Shown here in pieces: positions 1 to 9,694 of a stretch of DNA of 22,449 nt. Below the pieces are notes generated by a model. It was not told where the DNA came from and made no database searches. It was given only the letters and a program-made list of their open reading frames with translations. Positions within the stretch are counted from its first letter, which is position 1, and each line of letters begins with the position of its first letter. The stretch lies in contig JAQGAU010000948.1 of NCBI GenBank assembly GCA_034698045.1, positions 1 to 22,449 on the forward strand, read 5' to 3'. This DNA is from Paramacrobiotus richtersi (Eukaryota; Tardigrada; Eutardigrada; Parachela; Macrobiotidae). The position numbers and the translations under genes were made by a program.

Positions 1-3000
1 CCTGCATTCGCCGCACACCCGAACACTTGCGCAAATTCCGGCATGTTGGAAACCGCCCCGTTCACCAGCAGTTTTGATGGCGCATGGGTTTCTGTTTGCA
101 TCCAAGTCTCTTCGCTTTCCAGGGATATTTTTCCGCACCAAATCTGGGCGGCAGACACGAAAAATAGCCGTTCGGAAGATGACGTTTCTAGGCCTGGAAG
201 AGGCGGTTCCCTTCGTCCAAGACGCTTAATGTACCGATTATAGGCCTGAAAACATCGACAGTGAAATGCATACCATGAACGATTCAGTGCTTAGTGCAAT
301 GTGTACTCTATATGCAGCACGTAGTCCGCCGTTATCCGCGATGTTTTCTCCAACTGTTCGATTTCCATCTAATTTTCCACCCGGCAAACGGTAGCGGTTG
401 TATTGTGCAACCATTCCTTCAAGTGCGCGCTGGTAACGACGGGACGTTTCGTTGCTCCACCAGTTCATTTTGAATCCTTGGTCGTCGTAATCCGCGCCTA
501 AAAAACGAAGCAGCGAAAAATATTTTATGATTACGACTTAATACTCTAGTTGGCGTTATACCATAATCGTCAAATGCATGCGTGACTTCATGAGCGATCA
601 GGAAGCCTAAACCTCCATAATTGTGATACTGCGGGCTACCGGCATCGTAGAACGGTAGCTGCAAGATAGCCAGTGGAATGGCTGAAAGGGAAAATTTGTC
701 AGGCCATTATTTTGTCGACGAAGTTTATCAGTTTCTCACTAATCGAATTGGATGTCGGTCGATAATTTGGTCCCATCTCCGTAACGGACCAGACGCCATC
801 CAGAGCATCCGAACGACTGTTGTACTGTCCAATCCTGTACAGACGTTTTAGGGTTGTTGCTTTTTTCGCGGCGAGCACCGATTCGAGGAAAGATGGTCCA
901 AGCGTGATCTAATTTACAAAAGATCAGAACGGCGCTCTTTTTCACGTTGTTATTCGGACTTGATACAATCGCAGTACCGATTCGTACTCCTTATCGATTC
1001 GTGTGGTATCGGGCGAAAAGCCATCCGGATACCCGGCACCGTAAATCAAGGCGGAAAGCTTGCCAAGTGCCACGATCTTTGTCAGGTCATCCATCCAGGT
1101 TACATTCACCAGCAGCTCCAGGAAACCGAATGTAATGTCCCGTACCATTTGTTCTATCTAAGCGTGTTAAAGCCTCGCTTCAGTTCATCGTGCATGCTTT
1201 TGAAATTGACCAAAGACGTTGTTTCTCACCTGTTGCGCAGTGTTCTTTTGGATTTTATCCCTGACCCACATCGCCCCAACGGCGAGCGGCATCAAGGAAG
1301 TAACGATATCCGCACATTTCTCGTCGTTTGTGATTTCGGATTCCGCCTTATTGTCCATTCCATACGGATTCTCCGTCCCGGCGATATTCTGTGGAAGATA
1401 TTTGTCGAATTCTAACACAAATTGAGTGCCGATGTAAAGTGCAAGTCGACGGTTGCTCTCATCGTTAGGTGATTCTGGTTCCTTTATGATCATATCAATG
1501 TATCGTAGATAAGGGACATTTCGCAATAACACAGTCGAGGTCCCTTCTAAGTATCCGGGCTGGTCCCCATATAGAGAGGATATATACTCTCCTAATCGCC
1601 TCAAAGTATCCGATTCGAAAAATGTAGAGGTGTCGTTTAAGGCCAAATAAAATTCCGGCTCGGAAGATTCTTTGTTGTCGTTTATGTTGATTAGTACCTG
1701 TAAGACGTCGATAAAATGAAGCCGCAGGATACAAATAAACAAGTTTTTTTAGTAAAAAGCGTTGTATTGAGACTTTATAGGCACACAAGCTTATCAACCA
1801 GTCTTACTCACAATATGGACGTCATTGGACGATATAAATGTTCATAAGTCTCGCTAACGAATCCTGATCATTATGTACTTATGCTACTCACTGTTGCGAG
1901 AATGGAAGCCTTTGCATTCGCACTCAGAAATTACCGTTACAAATTTAACTACAGAACGACTTGTAGCGTAAAGTGTACCGAAAGTATTTTCCTTTCGATG
2001 TCAGCAATTTCGTCCACTGCACTTCGAAGCTCTGCAACTTCAGCAGTGCTGTCGGCGTCCTGTGCAATGGCGGTCGTAACACCAAGAAGCCATTCAGTAT
2101 AGTTTTTGTTGAACACTTCCAATGTCAGACCCTCCTTGGCCATTAGATTGATGAATCGGTCAGGAGCTGATACAACAATCATATTCGACCGCGGAGAATC
2201 TGTCTGTGGTATCACTTCAATGGAAAAGAAGGGTTCCACGCGAAACTGCTGGGCTTTGAACAAGGCATCAAATAGGCTGAAAGCAGACGAATTCCAGTTG
2301 GGCGTAAGTACAGGCCAACCGCCCATGATTTGTGCCATCAAGTCCAGTAAAGGCTTAGTTTTAGCTTCATCGTTCCCTACAAGACCAAGCGCAACAAACG
2401 TTGGGCACAAATGATTTCAGAATACTACAAAAGCGAGAAAGACACGTGATTTTGGGTTTAAATCAAAACAAAAAAGTAACAATATACTTCCGTTCTGCTT
2501 ATATGGCTCTTGTTCGGGCCTTTACATACCTTGGTTTATGCACTGCTGATACAATGCCTTCGCTTTTCCTTCTGACTCGAAAGCTGGATCCTTACCACTC
2601 GATAGTGATTCTGTGAAAACAGACAGGTAAACAACCACGTAACCTGTTCAATTTCTTTTTTATCGTAGCCGCACGTTGCTTAGTTTTAGCCATATTTGCA
2701 GCTAGGATATCATATTCATCCATGGATTCAACATCATCCGGCACGGAAGCAATCCACTTTCCACAAGAATACTGGAAGAAATCGTCACATGGATCGGTAG
2801 ATGGGTCGATGCGGTCCAGGTATTTCTTTGCTGCAACAGTAACAAACAATATGATGAAGTAGCGACATTGACCTAATTTTAGCTTGGCTCACCGGTACGG
2901 CGACAGGCATCTGTGGAACATGCATTATTCATTGAGGAGCGTGTGGTATCGGCTACCTTGGCCGCTGCATTTTGGTGTGATGCGGTTTGAATTACTGCAA

Positions 3001-3116
3001 GCAGCAGAAAACATGTCAAAGAATTCTAGCTAACTGTGATTGTACAACTTACGCATAAAGTTATGCGCGAAGACCAAGATATAGCCGAAGGACGTTGTCC
3101 GGCAACAAGGGATCAT
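1..3116 (-). CDS. M13 family (neprilysin-like) zinc metallopeptidase, C-terminus beyond the window
   Basis: Predicted secreted or membrane-anchored endopeptidase that cuts short peptides outside the cell. Exons I joined by frame and GT-AG ends: 3116-3053, 2994-2893, 2830-about 2675 (or 2644), about 2610 (or 2597)-2530, 2376-1979, 1697-1211, 1153-960, 908-740, 681-562, 497-307 and 245-1. About 735 residues are present, close to the usual M13 length of about 750; only the last few, including the usual final CxxW, are missing. The ATG at 3116 has an in-frame TGA two codons upstream. Residues 9-23 are hydrophobic, like a signal peptide or anchor. Family marks in order: CSTDAC, STDPCDDFFQYSCGKW, MGGWPVL, NVTWMDDLTK, the zinc motif HEVTH (about 581-585), GENIADNGG (about 640-648, with the third zinc ligand Glu) and a C-terminal NGAVSNMPEF block. 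Odd: the usual VNAYY strand reads MGPNY, and the HSPxxFR block reads HAPSKLL. The exon 3/4 junction is uncertain. Confidence 0.93.
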
Positions 3117-4289
3117 CTTTCAGTGGAAAACAAAACCGAAAGGAAATCATATATCTGGACAACTAGACAACCCGCAATCTCTGAAAAGTTTTATACGGAT
3201 AGAACACAGATACAGATGCCTTGTGAATGTTTCCATGAAGTGCGAAGTACTTTTACAGAGCGGTCTGGCTTTTCATTGTTAATTGAAAGCATTGCATCAA
3301 TGGAGAATGTTTTCATTTAAACCAGTTAGTGTAGAACTGCAGTGTTCCGCGAGTGCCGACTCAGTCAAAATTTCCCGTCTAATTCTATAGACACTAAGTA
3401 CTGTTACGCTGTCACGTCGCTGTGTAAACTGGAGAAGACCATAATATTATTCTGCGACGGCTACATGCAACTGTTGAATGAAGAGGTGTAAAGATTTGTC
3501 AGTCGTACTTCTAATACAGCACATACATTGCACGGGACGGCTGCTTTCAGTGTTTGATACCAATGATATGTCGACTATTCTTTTTGCATAAAGAACTTAA
3601 ACCACGATAGCGATATTAATGGGTATGTTTGTACCTGGGTTTAAGTGGGTTAGCTGTACAACAATACGGATGAGAGGACTACTGAATGCTATATGGATTC
3701 CCACATGGACGAGTATTTTACCAGCGGGAGACAAAGACTGCAGACTTTATACGGTGTTCAGGAGCACTGCGACAACGGATTTTGGTTGTGGTATCTCCGA
3801 TGTGCAGAATCAGTTGGTTTTGCTGTTATTGCAACGACTCAACACATACGATGGTACAAACGGCGTTCCGCAGAATGGTACAGCATGAACAAAACATCAT
3901 CGAGATAGCCGTCCTCGCCAGGAGAGAGGACGAAACAAAAACAAGAAATACAAAGCGAGACTCACAGCGCACTGCTCAGGACGGTTTGAACAGTTCGTAT
4001 TTCGCATATATAATTTAAAATTGATAACTCACTGCAGATAAAAATGATGGGGAAACAAGGGAAGTGTGTCCCTTAGCCCATGCATGGTATTCTGGAAAAA
4101 TCTTGCCTTGGTAGGAGTTGAACCCGCGCTGCTGTAAATAATCATCTAGATGTAGGCGGACGGTCTGAACATATTATGCGGGTCTCCGTCGGTATTTGTT
4201 TTGATAGTACGGTACTTTGGAGATACGGAGCATGTCATTCATTCATAATTGATTTCCACGAGGACAGAGCACCGTCTTAATCTGCAAAA
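3117..4289. other. Intergenic stretch between the peptidase start and F-box gene A
   Basis: No gene is supported here. Short open frames occur in all three plus-strand frames around 3619-4018, but they overlap one another, match no family I recognise and lack convincing splice partners. The left part should hold the promoter of the peptidase gene, the right part the 3' end of F-box gene A. A tRNA-like B-box (GGTTCAACTCC) lies on the minus strand near 4110-4122, followed by a T run, but no matching 5' half is present. Confidence 0.6.
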
Positions 4290-6794
4290 TCACCAACGAA
4301 CCTCGATGTGCATGCTGTTCTGATGGAGACGTGCATTTAGAGCGCAAGCGGTCAGTTTGGTCAGTTTTCCAAGATCTAACGTGGCCAACTGCTTGAAATG
4401 CAATTTCTGGAGGCGGTAATGGACGCCCTCACGTGGATCATTGACCTGGATAAAAGCGAGGATCTGCAAAGCACATGCGTTGCAGTTCACAGGATATACA
4501 CGCAGATCCACAAGCGTTCTAAGTTGCTGAAGTGAGATTCTTGGTTCAGTACCTGGGCGATGTGGTCGCAGTCAGTTGGACGATACAGACTGTATGCTTT
4601 CCTTCGTTCCGAGTCGGTAAAGTTGCGTATCCAAGCAGCTAAAGCTCGTTGTTCCTTGTCCTCCAAATCCGGACAACTGTTATCTAAGCGCTCCCACACC
4701 TCGGTTCTTCGATCCCACTCCAGTTGATCGGCCGAAATGCGTGCGTGCTTGAAATGAGCAACAATCGGAATGGCATCGCTATGGCGGAACATGGTGATGT
4801 CTTTCAAATTAAGCGTAGAACACACGGAAGTAAAACGGCTTAGTCTTCTGCGCAAATCGTCCACGAAGTCACCCAGGTCTACGAATCGGTAGTTCTCCAT
4901 GTTCTGATTGCAGAGAAGGAGCTTTTTTACACAACTCCACTGTTTCTCGTACATGATATCACGCAAATACTGGTCAACCTGTGACATGGGCGCTTGGCCG
5001 TTCCCTGCAATGGCAATCACCTGGGTGTTCTCGTTCCAGCAGTTGAGCAAACATTTCGCCAGCTCGTCTGCGCCTCGATAGGGCTTGTCTTCTTTGCGGC
5101 TGTATGTGTAGCGTAGGACTCGCCGTACCGATCCAGAAATGATAGCCTTGTGCCACTCACTGCAGACCGAGCAAATTCTTTCCTGATCCAAGCTATCCAG
5201 ACAGCCAAAAACCTCGGAGAGGACATCGCATGATATGTGGCGGAGACTGATTTCTTTCCTGTCGTAGACGTCCATCTTCAGATGCGTCCCCAGTAAGTTG
5301 CAGCCTAGTCGAAACATTTGATCAACAGCCAAAGAGCAGACAGACCAGGCGTGTCCCTGAAAGACAACATGACATGTTGCAGTGAAACCTATCCATACAG
5401 TGCTATGAACATTTCCCTATCAGGAGATGTATTGTCGGCTGTTGCATCTTTTGAATGCCACTGGCGTCAATGATTATAGCCGATAACAACACGGAAATCA
5501 TAGCGATCATTTAATGTCATTGTGAGGTACTGCAATGCAGTAACCCAATGACGCGATCTTGCGATGTCCACCACCCCCGCCATCTCCTGCCCATATCTTG
5601 TCAACGAGAGACATGCTGGCACTTGCCAGTAAATCTAGAATATGTGTTAAATTGCTAATCGATCGAAAGGGTGTCCGCGCGTGCACACGTATACGGCTTA
5701 CAATTCTTAATCTAAAAAAAGGTCCGCTGTCACACCGTCCGCATGCAGTTCGTATTAATTTGCTTGTCAAACGCGGGATTTTTCGGGCAAAATAACTATT
5801 GCGAGTACTCATGGGATAATTTACAGCACAGTGAGGCTGTCCTTTCTGCTCTACGCATCCACGTGAACGTGCGAGATAGTTGCCGTAATAACAGCAATTT
5901 TTCATTTCCATTGCCAAATACATTTGCGTTTGAATAATTACATGTTTGTTTCTGTACCATGGTATAACATGTACACACGCACTCAGAATAATGTATAATT
6001 ACGTGTTGAATCATAAAAGCGGCAAAATATATAAAAGAACACGGCCCGGTTCGATTACTTACTTGTAATTGTCCCCAAAATCCACCAGTCCGGATCCTGT
6101 TGTGTTTCAGTGTTTCGTCGGATGCCATAACAGTATTAACGTACAGAACATGTTCCCCAATATCAGTTACAACCAGCCATCGCTGATCGCCCCGCACAAC
6201 ACCCTGGTTCAGCGCCTCGAGACTGTAATATGAACAATCATCCACTGACCCCAATGGGATCGTGGGATCCCATAGGCCCATCGTGAACATCCCGAACCGG
6301 TTCGGAATTGTTGACACCGTACTGCGGTCCACAAGCTCGCCTTCCCGGACCGCTGACTGGTGTATTCCGTTTTCCGTGCTCGCCGTACGAAAACGGTTAC
6401 CGGGAACCGCGAGACAATCCGTACGATCTGGGAGATAAACCCGAATTAATCCGAAAGAATTCTCCTGGGTGCGGTCGCCAGACAGCAATGTTCCCAGATA
6501 CCACTTCCATGGTTTGTCGGGTCCCACACGTAACAACACTTCAACCAGACTGCCGCGGTACTCGCTGGGTGGTCGTGTCTCATTATCTTTGTGAAAGGTT
6601 CGCTGCCGGCTGCGGTAGACTTTCCCATAGGCAACGTGTTGAATCTCGCTGCCAAAATCGGTGAGTAGTCCTCCTGGCGCCACACCGACAATACACCCGC
6701 GGTGCAGTAGTCCATCATCACCGTGAACATCCACAATATTCCATTTAGCGCAATCGTCACCTTCGTATATTGTGGAGATTAGATTATCGGCCAT
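4290..6794 (-). CDS. F-box gene A: Tudor-like N-terminal region + third module + F-box, 3 exons, about 569 aa
   Basis: Likely substrate receptor of an SCF (SKP1-CUL1) ubiquitin ligase. Exons: 6794-6063 (244 codons), 5356-4553 (268) and 4463-4290 (57 plus stop). Both introns (706 and 89 bp) are phase 0; donors are CAA|GTAAGT and CAG|GTACTG, acceptors TTTCAG and TTTGCAG. The ATG sits in the context CAAAATGG. Residues 18-62 (VDVHGDDGLLHRG... TDFG...) and about 80-135 (LVEVLL...WKWYLG...) look like two beta-barrel repeats of the Tudor/SH3 type; this is inference from pattern only. Residues about 155-240 form an extra module absent from genes B and C but present in the decayed copy at the right edge. 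The F-box lies at about 282-320 (LRHISCDVLSEVFGCLDSLD...CSEW), followed by a helical region resembling only its paralogs. The last exon carries NDPREGVHYRLQ and LDLGKLT. Target unknown. Confidence 0.87.
5357..6062 (-). other. Intron 1 of F-box gene A (706 bp)
   Basis: Lies between the donor after residue 244 and the F-box exon acceptor. The first bases are GTAAGT and the last are TTTCAG. Small open frames inside it on both strands (for example 5507-5923 minus and 5559-5795 plus) match nothing recognisable, and I see no repeat or RNA gene in it. Confidence 0.7.
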
Positions 6795-8075
6795 TTTGAA
6801 ACGAACGAGAGGGATGCTGATTTCTCACGCAAGTTACTTTGCCGGCCGTGATTTTTTACTAGTACAACAATTCTTGAGGCAATAATTATTACTACAGGCT
6901 TGTAAAATTTAGTTCAGCGCATTAGGCAGTGGACATTTGCGGATCGATGCAACAGCATGATCGTTCTGCCGTTTCAACAGCACAAAAAGTTAGAATTAGG
7001 CCGAGGCTGAAGTAGGGCAGTTGATAAAACTGCTGTCCCTGCTTTGTACTGCAAGACGGACGCCACAGTACAGATTCCACTATGCAGGTGGAGTTGCAGA
7101 AAGACGCCCAAAGGTCTTTCTGTCTCATCGAAAATAAGGCAGACGGATCTCTCTGACACCTTTCTGCAGGAAAAAGTCAGATCTGGAACGTCGTCTTTCC
7201 GCTGTGTTCAGGTAGTGTGAGTCTTATCACGGTACAAGACTCACACACTACCGGATCAGCATAGGATCATTCAATATGTACTACGCCGTGGTATTATGCT
7301 ATGTGTGCGCATGTCCAAAAACACACCACATTGCATCTAGTATTGTGCAACTACATATTACAATAAAAAGTCAATAATGGAGGGAGACACCGTGCACATA
7401 AGTCGTTTGGTTTTGTTGTGTACTTCTACCGTTAAAGTGCAAGTAAATCTAAAGCAATCTAAAATGAGAGATTACGCCAGTTACGGCCAGTATAAGCATC
7501 TTTTGAATCTGTGAACCAGTTGGATATATCCAAGTGTTCTATATTAGCAAAATTGTTTACCGCAATCGTCGGAAAATTATCGAAAATACTGACAAAAGTA
7601 CTGACGCATAATGCAAGCCGCATCAAAACCATCCATAGTCGTATCCTTTATTACCGTTTATAAACGTACGAAAGCCGGAAGCCATGAACCTGTAGCGGCA
7701 AACTTGCAACAGGTACCCTTGACACAGTCACAAAGAATTCGTTTTCGTTATTTGAAATAAAGCACAAGTCCAAAGCAAATATTACTCCCAGATTGTTGTT
7801 ACCACGGACAACGACTTTCAGCTAAAGCAAAACACGGTATATAAATCCTCGATTAGCTTTCAACTGCAGCGCTGACAGCTAGTACAGTTGCTCGTAAAAT
7901 TTATCGAGAACTGGAGAGATACTATGGTAATCTAACCATTCCAGAAACCTCCAAACAATAAGCAAAATATCAGGCGAATTAAACTAACGGGCATTCGTAC
8001 TGATTAAATACAAAATAAAGCACACAAAACCCCACACATCCTGCGCCGTCACCGTCAAAAAACCCTTTTTAAAAG
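6795..8075. other. Gene-free stretch between F-box gene A and the BTB gene
   Basis: No coding region is supported. The left end should contain the promoter of F-box gene A, the right end the 3' untranslated region of the BTB gene. The only clear structure is a long hairpin at 7211-7252, listed separately. Confidence 0.6.
7211..7252. repeat. Short inverted repeat (hairpin)
   Basis: The left arm is GGTAGTGTGAGTCTT (7211-7225). The right arm (7236-7252) is its complement with an extra CA dinucleotide, leaving about 10 bases of loop. It stands alone in gene-free DNA. It could be a chance palindrome, a small-RNA precursor stem or the end of an old transposon. Confidence 0.75.
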
Positions 8076-9148
8076 TTAAAACTGATGAACATGCTCGGCA
8101 ATAAAGCGCGCCACTTTAGACTGCAGTCCGCTCATACCACGGAGTTTGGCCAGATGGAAATACTGAGGAGCGTTGTCAGCAGTCATACTCTTGAACAGAA
8201 ATTCCTCACACGCGCTCCGCAATTCAGGAATGTTATACTGCTCCGCAAGATCCAGTACATCCTCCACGATATCTTCCATGTAGGGAAGCGGACGCGCATA
8301 GACAAACTGCACCAGAGCGTCCACCACTTTGCCACTGAAATTCTCTAAACGACACACTCCCGATTCTTTCTCTTTCATAGCGGTTGTGAACATGGTAGCA
8401 AACACCGGCGACCAAGCAGCCAGAATAGTGCGATGCACGGGAAATTCCTTTCCGTCACTAGAAACCAACTTGAAATCACATAAATTCCCGGATTCGTGTA
8501 GACTGGAAATTTTCTCCACAAGACGCGCGCCAGTACCCAAGGTACTCGTCGCCGTTGGTCCGCATTCGAAGTAGATATGGAGTTTCCAAGTGTGTGCTGT
8601 CACGTTGAACTGAGTATCATCGCATGAACTGCGCGAATACCAATTGATGGGATCGTAGTGACCGTACAATGGACATCCGTCCTCTGGAACTAATCTAGCC
8701 GTACTTTCCTTAAAGATGATTCCAGAAAGCGCTGCAGATCCCCTATCAGCAAATTTTGCAGTAAGAAGCAAGAACAGAGCAGTGCACAATTATTTAAAGA
8801 AACAGGGAAACAAACTGGCTGAAGAAGCCTTCTCACTGGGACCTTCTTAACGTTGTCCCACTTTTCACCAATGCCTTACCACAGCTGATGAGTGAACCAA
8901 TATGAACAGCCAGGCAGAGCACGAAGCGAAGGAGGAGGCAGTAATGTCGCAGAGCCCTCTGCGCCAGAGATTCGCAAAATCCAAGTTGAGGCTCTCAGCT
9001 GCGGGAAATTTTTGTGCTCTCCAATGGTAATCTCAGCCTCGTGGTACGAAAACCCTGCTTTTGTGGGAATGCGATTATCACATTTGGCTTTAAATTCACT
9101 ACCAGGGATTCCGTACTTCAGCGTAAACATGGCACTCTGAAACGGCAT
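8076..9148 (-). CDS. BTB/POZ domain protein, SPOP/TDPOZ-like, 2 exons, about 311 aa in this model
   Basis: Likely a CUL3-type ubiquitin-ligase adaptor. Exons: 9148-8880 and 8742-8076, joined by a 137-bp phase-2 intron (donor GTAAGG, acceptor GATAG) that creates a Trp codon. The BTB fold spans about residues 179-270 with the expected marks: CDFKLVSSDGKEFPVHRTIL, then SPVFATMF, and a C-terminal helical part (LAEQYNIPELRSACEEFL). A short BACK-like tail follows (about 270-311, ending VARFIAEHVHQF), as in speckle-type POZ proteins. Residues 1-178 sit where a MATH/TRAF domain would be; the pattern is weak, so this part is either divergent or mis-modelled. The start is uncertain: 9148 is the first in-frame ATG, an in-frame TAG lies upstream, and CAG|GAA near 9178 could be an acceptor for an unseen 5' exon. 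It lies between F-box genes A and B in the same orientation. Confidence 0.85.
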
Positions 9149-9186
9149 GTCGGGAACTGTACCCACAATGGTTTCCTGATTGAAAT

Positions 9187-9465
9187 ATGGCTAGCAGTTC
9201 TTCCGATCCAGAAACTGGTGTTTTAGTATTTCAAACAAGTTGTTCAGCACGTGTACGAATAGACAATAAACATGAGCAATGCAACCAGTCAATCACAGTT
9301 GCTGACAACAGACCTCATGCGTTCGTACCGTGGGCGGGCGCCCAAGTCGACTATCCGGTGGCCGGGGCGGAAGTACTAAAATTACTTTTGCTCGTACATG
9401 CTAAGAATGTTATCTTCAGCGTGCTTGTTATCTTCAGCGTGCTTGCAAGCCCCAGTTCATGGTAA
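9187..9465 (+). CDS. Doubtful 92-aa plus-strand open frame
   Basis: This frame starts at ATG with MASSSSDPETG and ends at a TAA. It lies head to head with the BTB gene, about 40 bp from that gene's modelled start. The tail is hydrophobic because of an 18-bp duplication (VIFSVLVIFSVL). It matches no family I recognise and may be chance, or the first exon of an unseen gene; a GTAATG just before the stop could be a donor. Nothing else in 9149-9692 is supported as coding. Confidence 0.2.
   Translation: MASSSSDPETGVLVFQTSCSARVRIDNKHEQCNQSITVADNRPHAFVPWAGAQVDYPVAGAEVLKLLLLVHAKNVIFSVLVIFSVLASPSSW
9409..9444. repeat. Perfect 18-bp tandem duplication
   Basis: GTTATCTTCAGCGTGCTT occurs twice without a gap (9409-9426 and 9427-9444). 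Being a multiple of three, it leaves the plus-strand frame open and repeats six residues. Confidence 0.95.
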
Positions 9466-9688
9466 TGTCTAAACTGAGGTCGTACACAACCGAAAAACGT
9501 ATATTCCAGAACGTACACTGTTGTGGGATGAAACAGTCGTTTTCTCATTTGCAATCAATACACTGAAACAATCCTAGACTTCAGAGTCTCGTACTGTATC
9601 AGGTGCGCGAATCAGAAAATGGGTATTAGAAAAAATTCTTCTCGTATTATTTGTAAACAAACTCCGGTAGAGTAACCACAAGCTCCCT

Positions 9689-9694
9689 TTTATT
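9689..9694 (-). terminator. Possible polyadenylation signal of F-box gene B
   Basis: AATAAA is formed by the last two bases of the TAA stop and the four bases after it. The motif is canonical, but its overlap with the stop codon would make the 3' untranslated region very short, so it may be coincidence. No comparable motif was seen right after the stops of genes A or C. Confidence 0.3.

Noticed and set aside
960-1415. 151-aa plus-strand open frame
   Set aside because: It is antisense to peptidase exons 1153-960 and 1697-1211, which carry clear M13 motifs; treated as a shadow.
3619-4018. Overlapping plus-strand frames of 71-110 codons
   Set aside because: Three frames overlap in the same 400 bp, none has a recognisable motif or splice partner, and frames of this length are expected by chance.
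4100-4180. tRNA-like 3' half on the minus strand (GGTTCAACTCC B-box word, T run after it)
   Set aside because: The T-stem has a mismatch, and I found no complementary 5' acceptor half or A box at the right distance, so no cloverleaf can be built. At most it is a tRNA-derived remnant.
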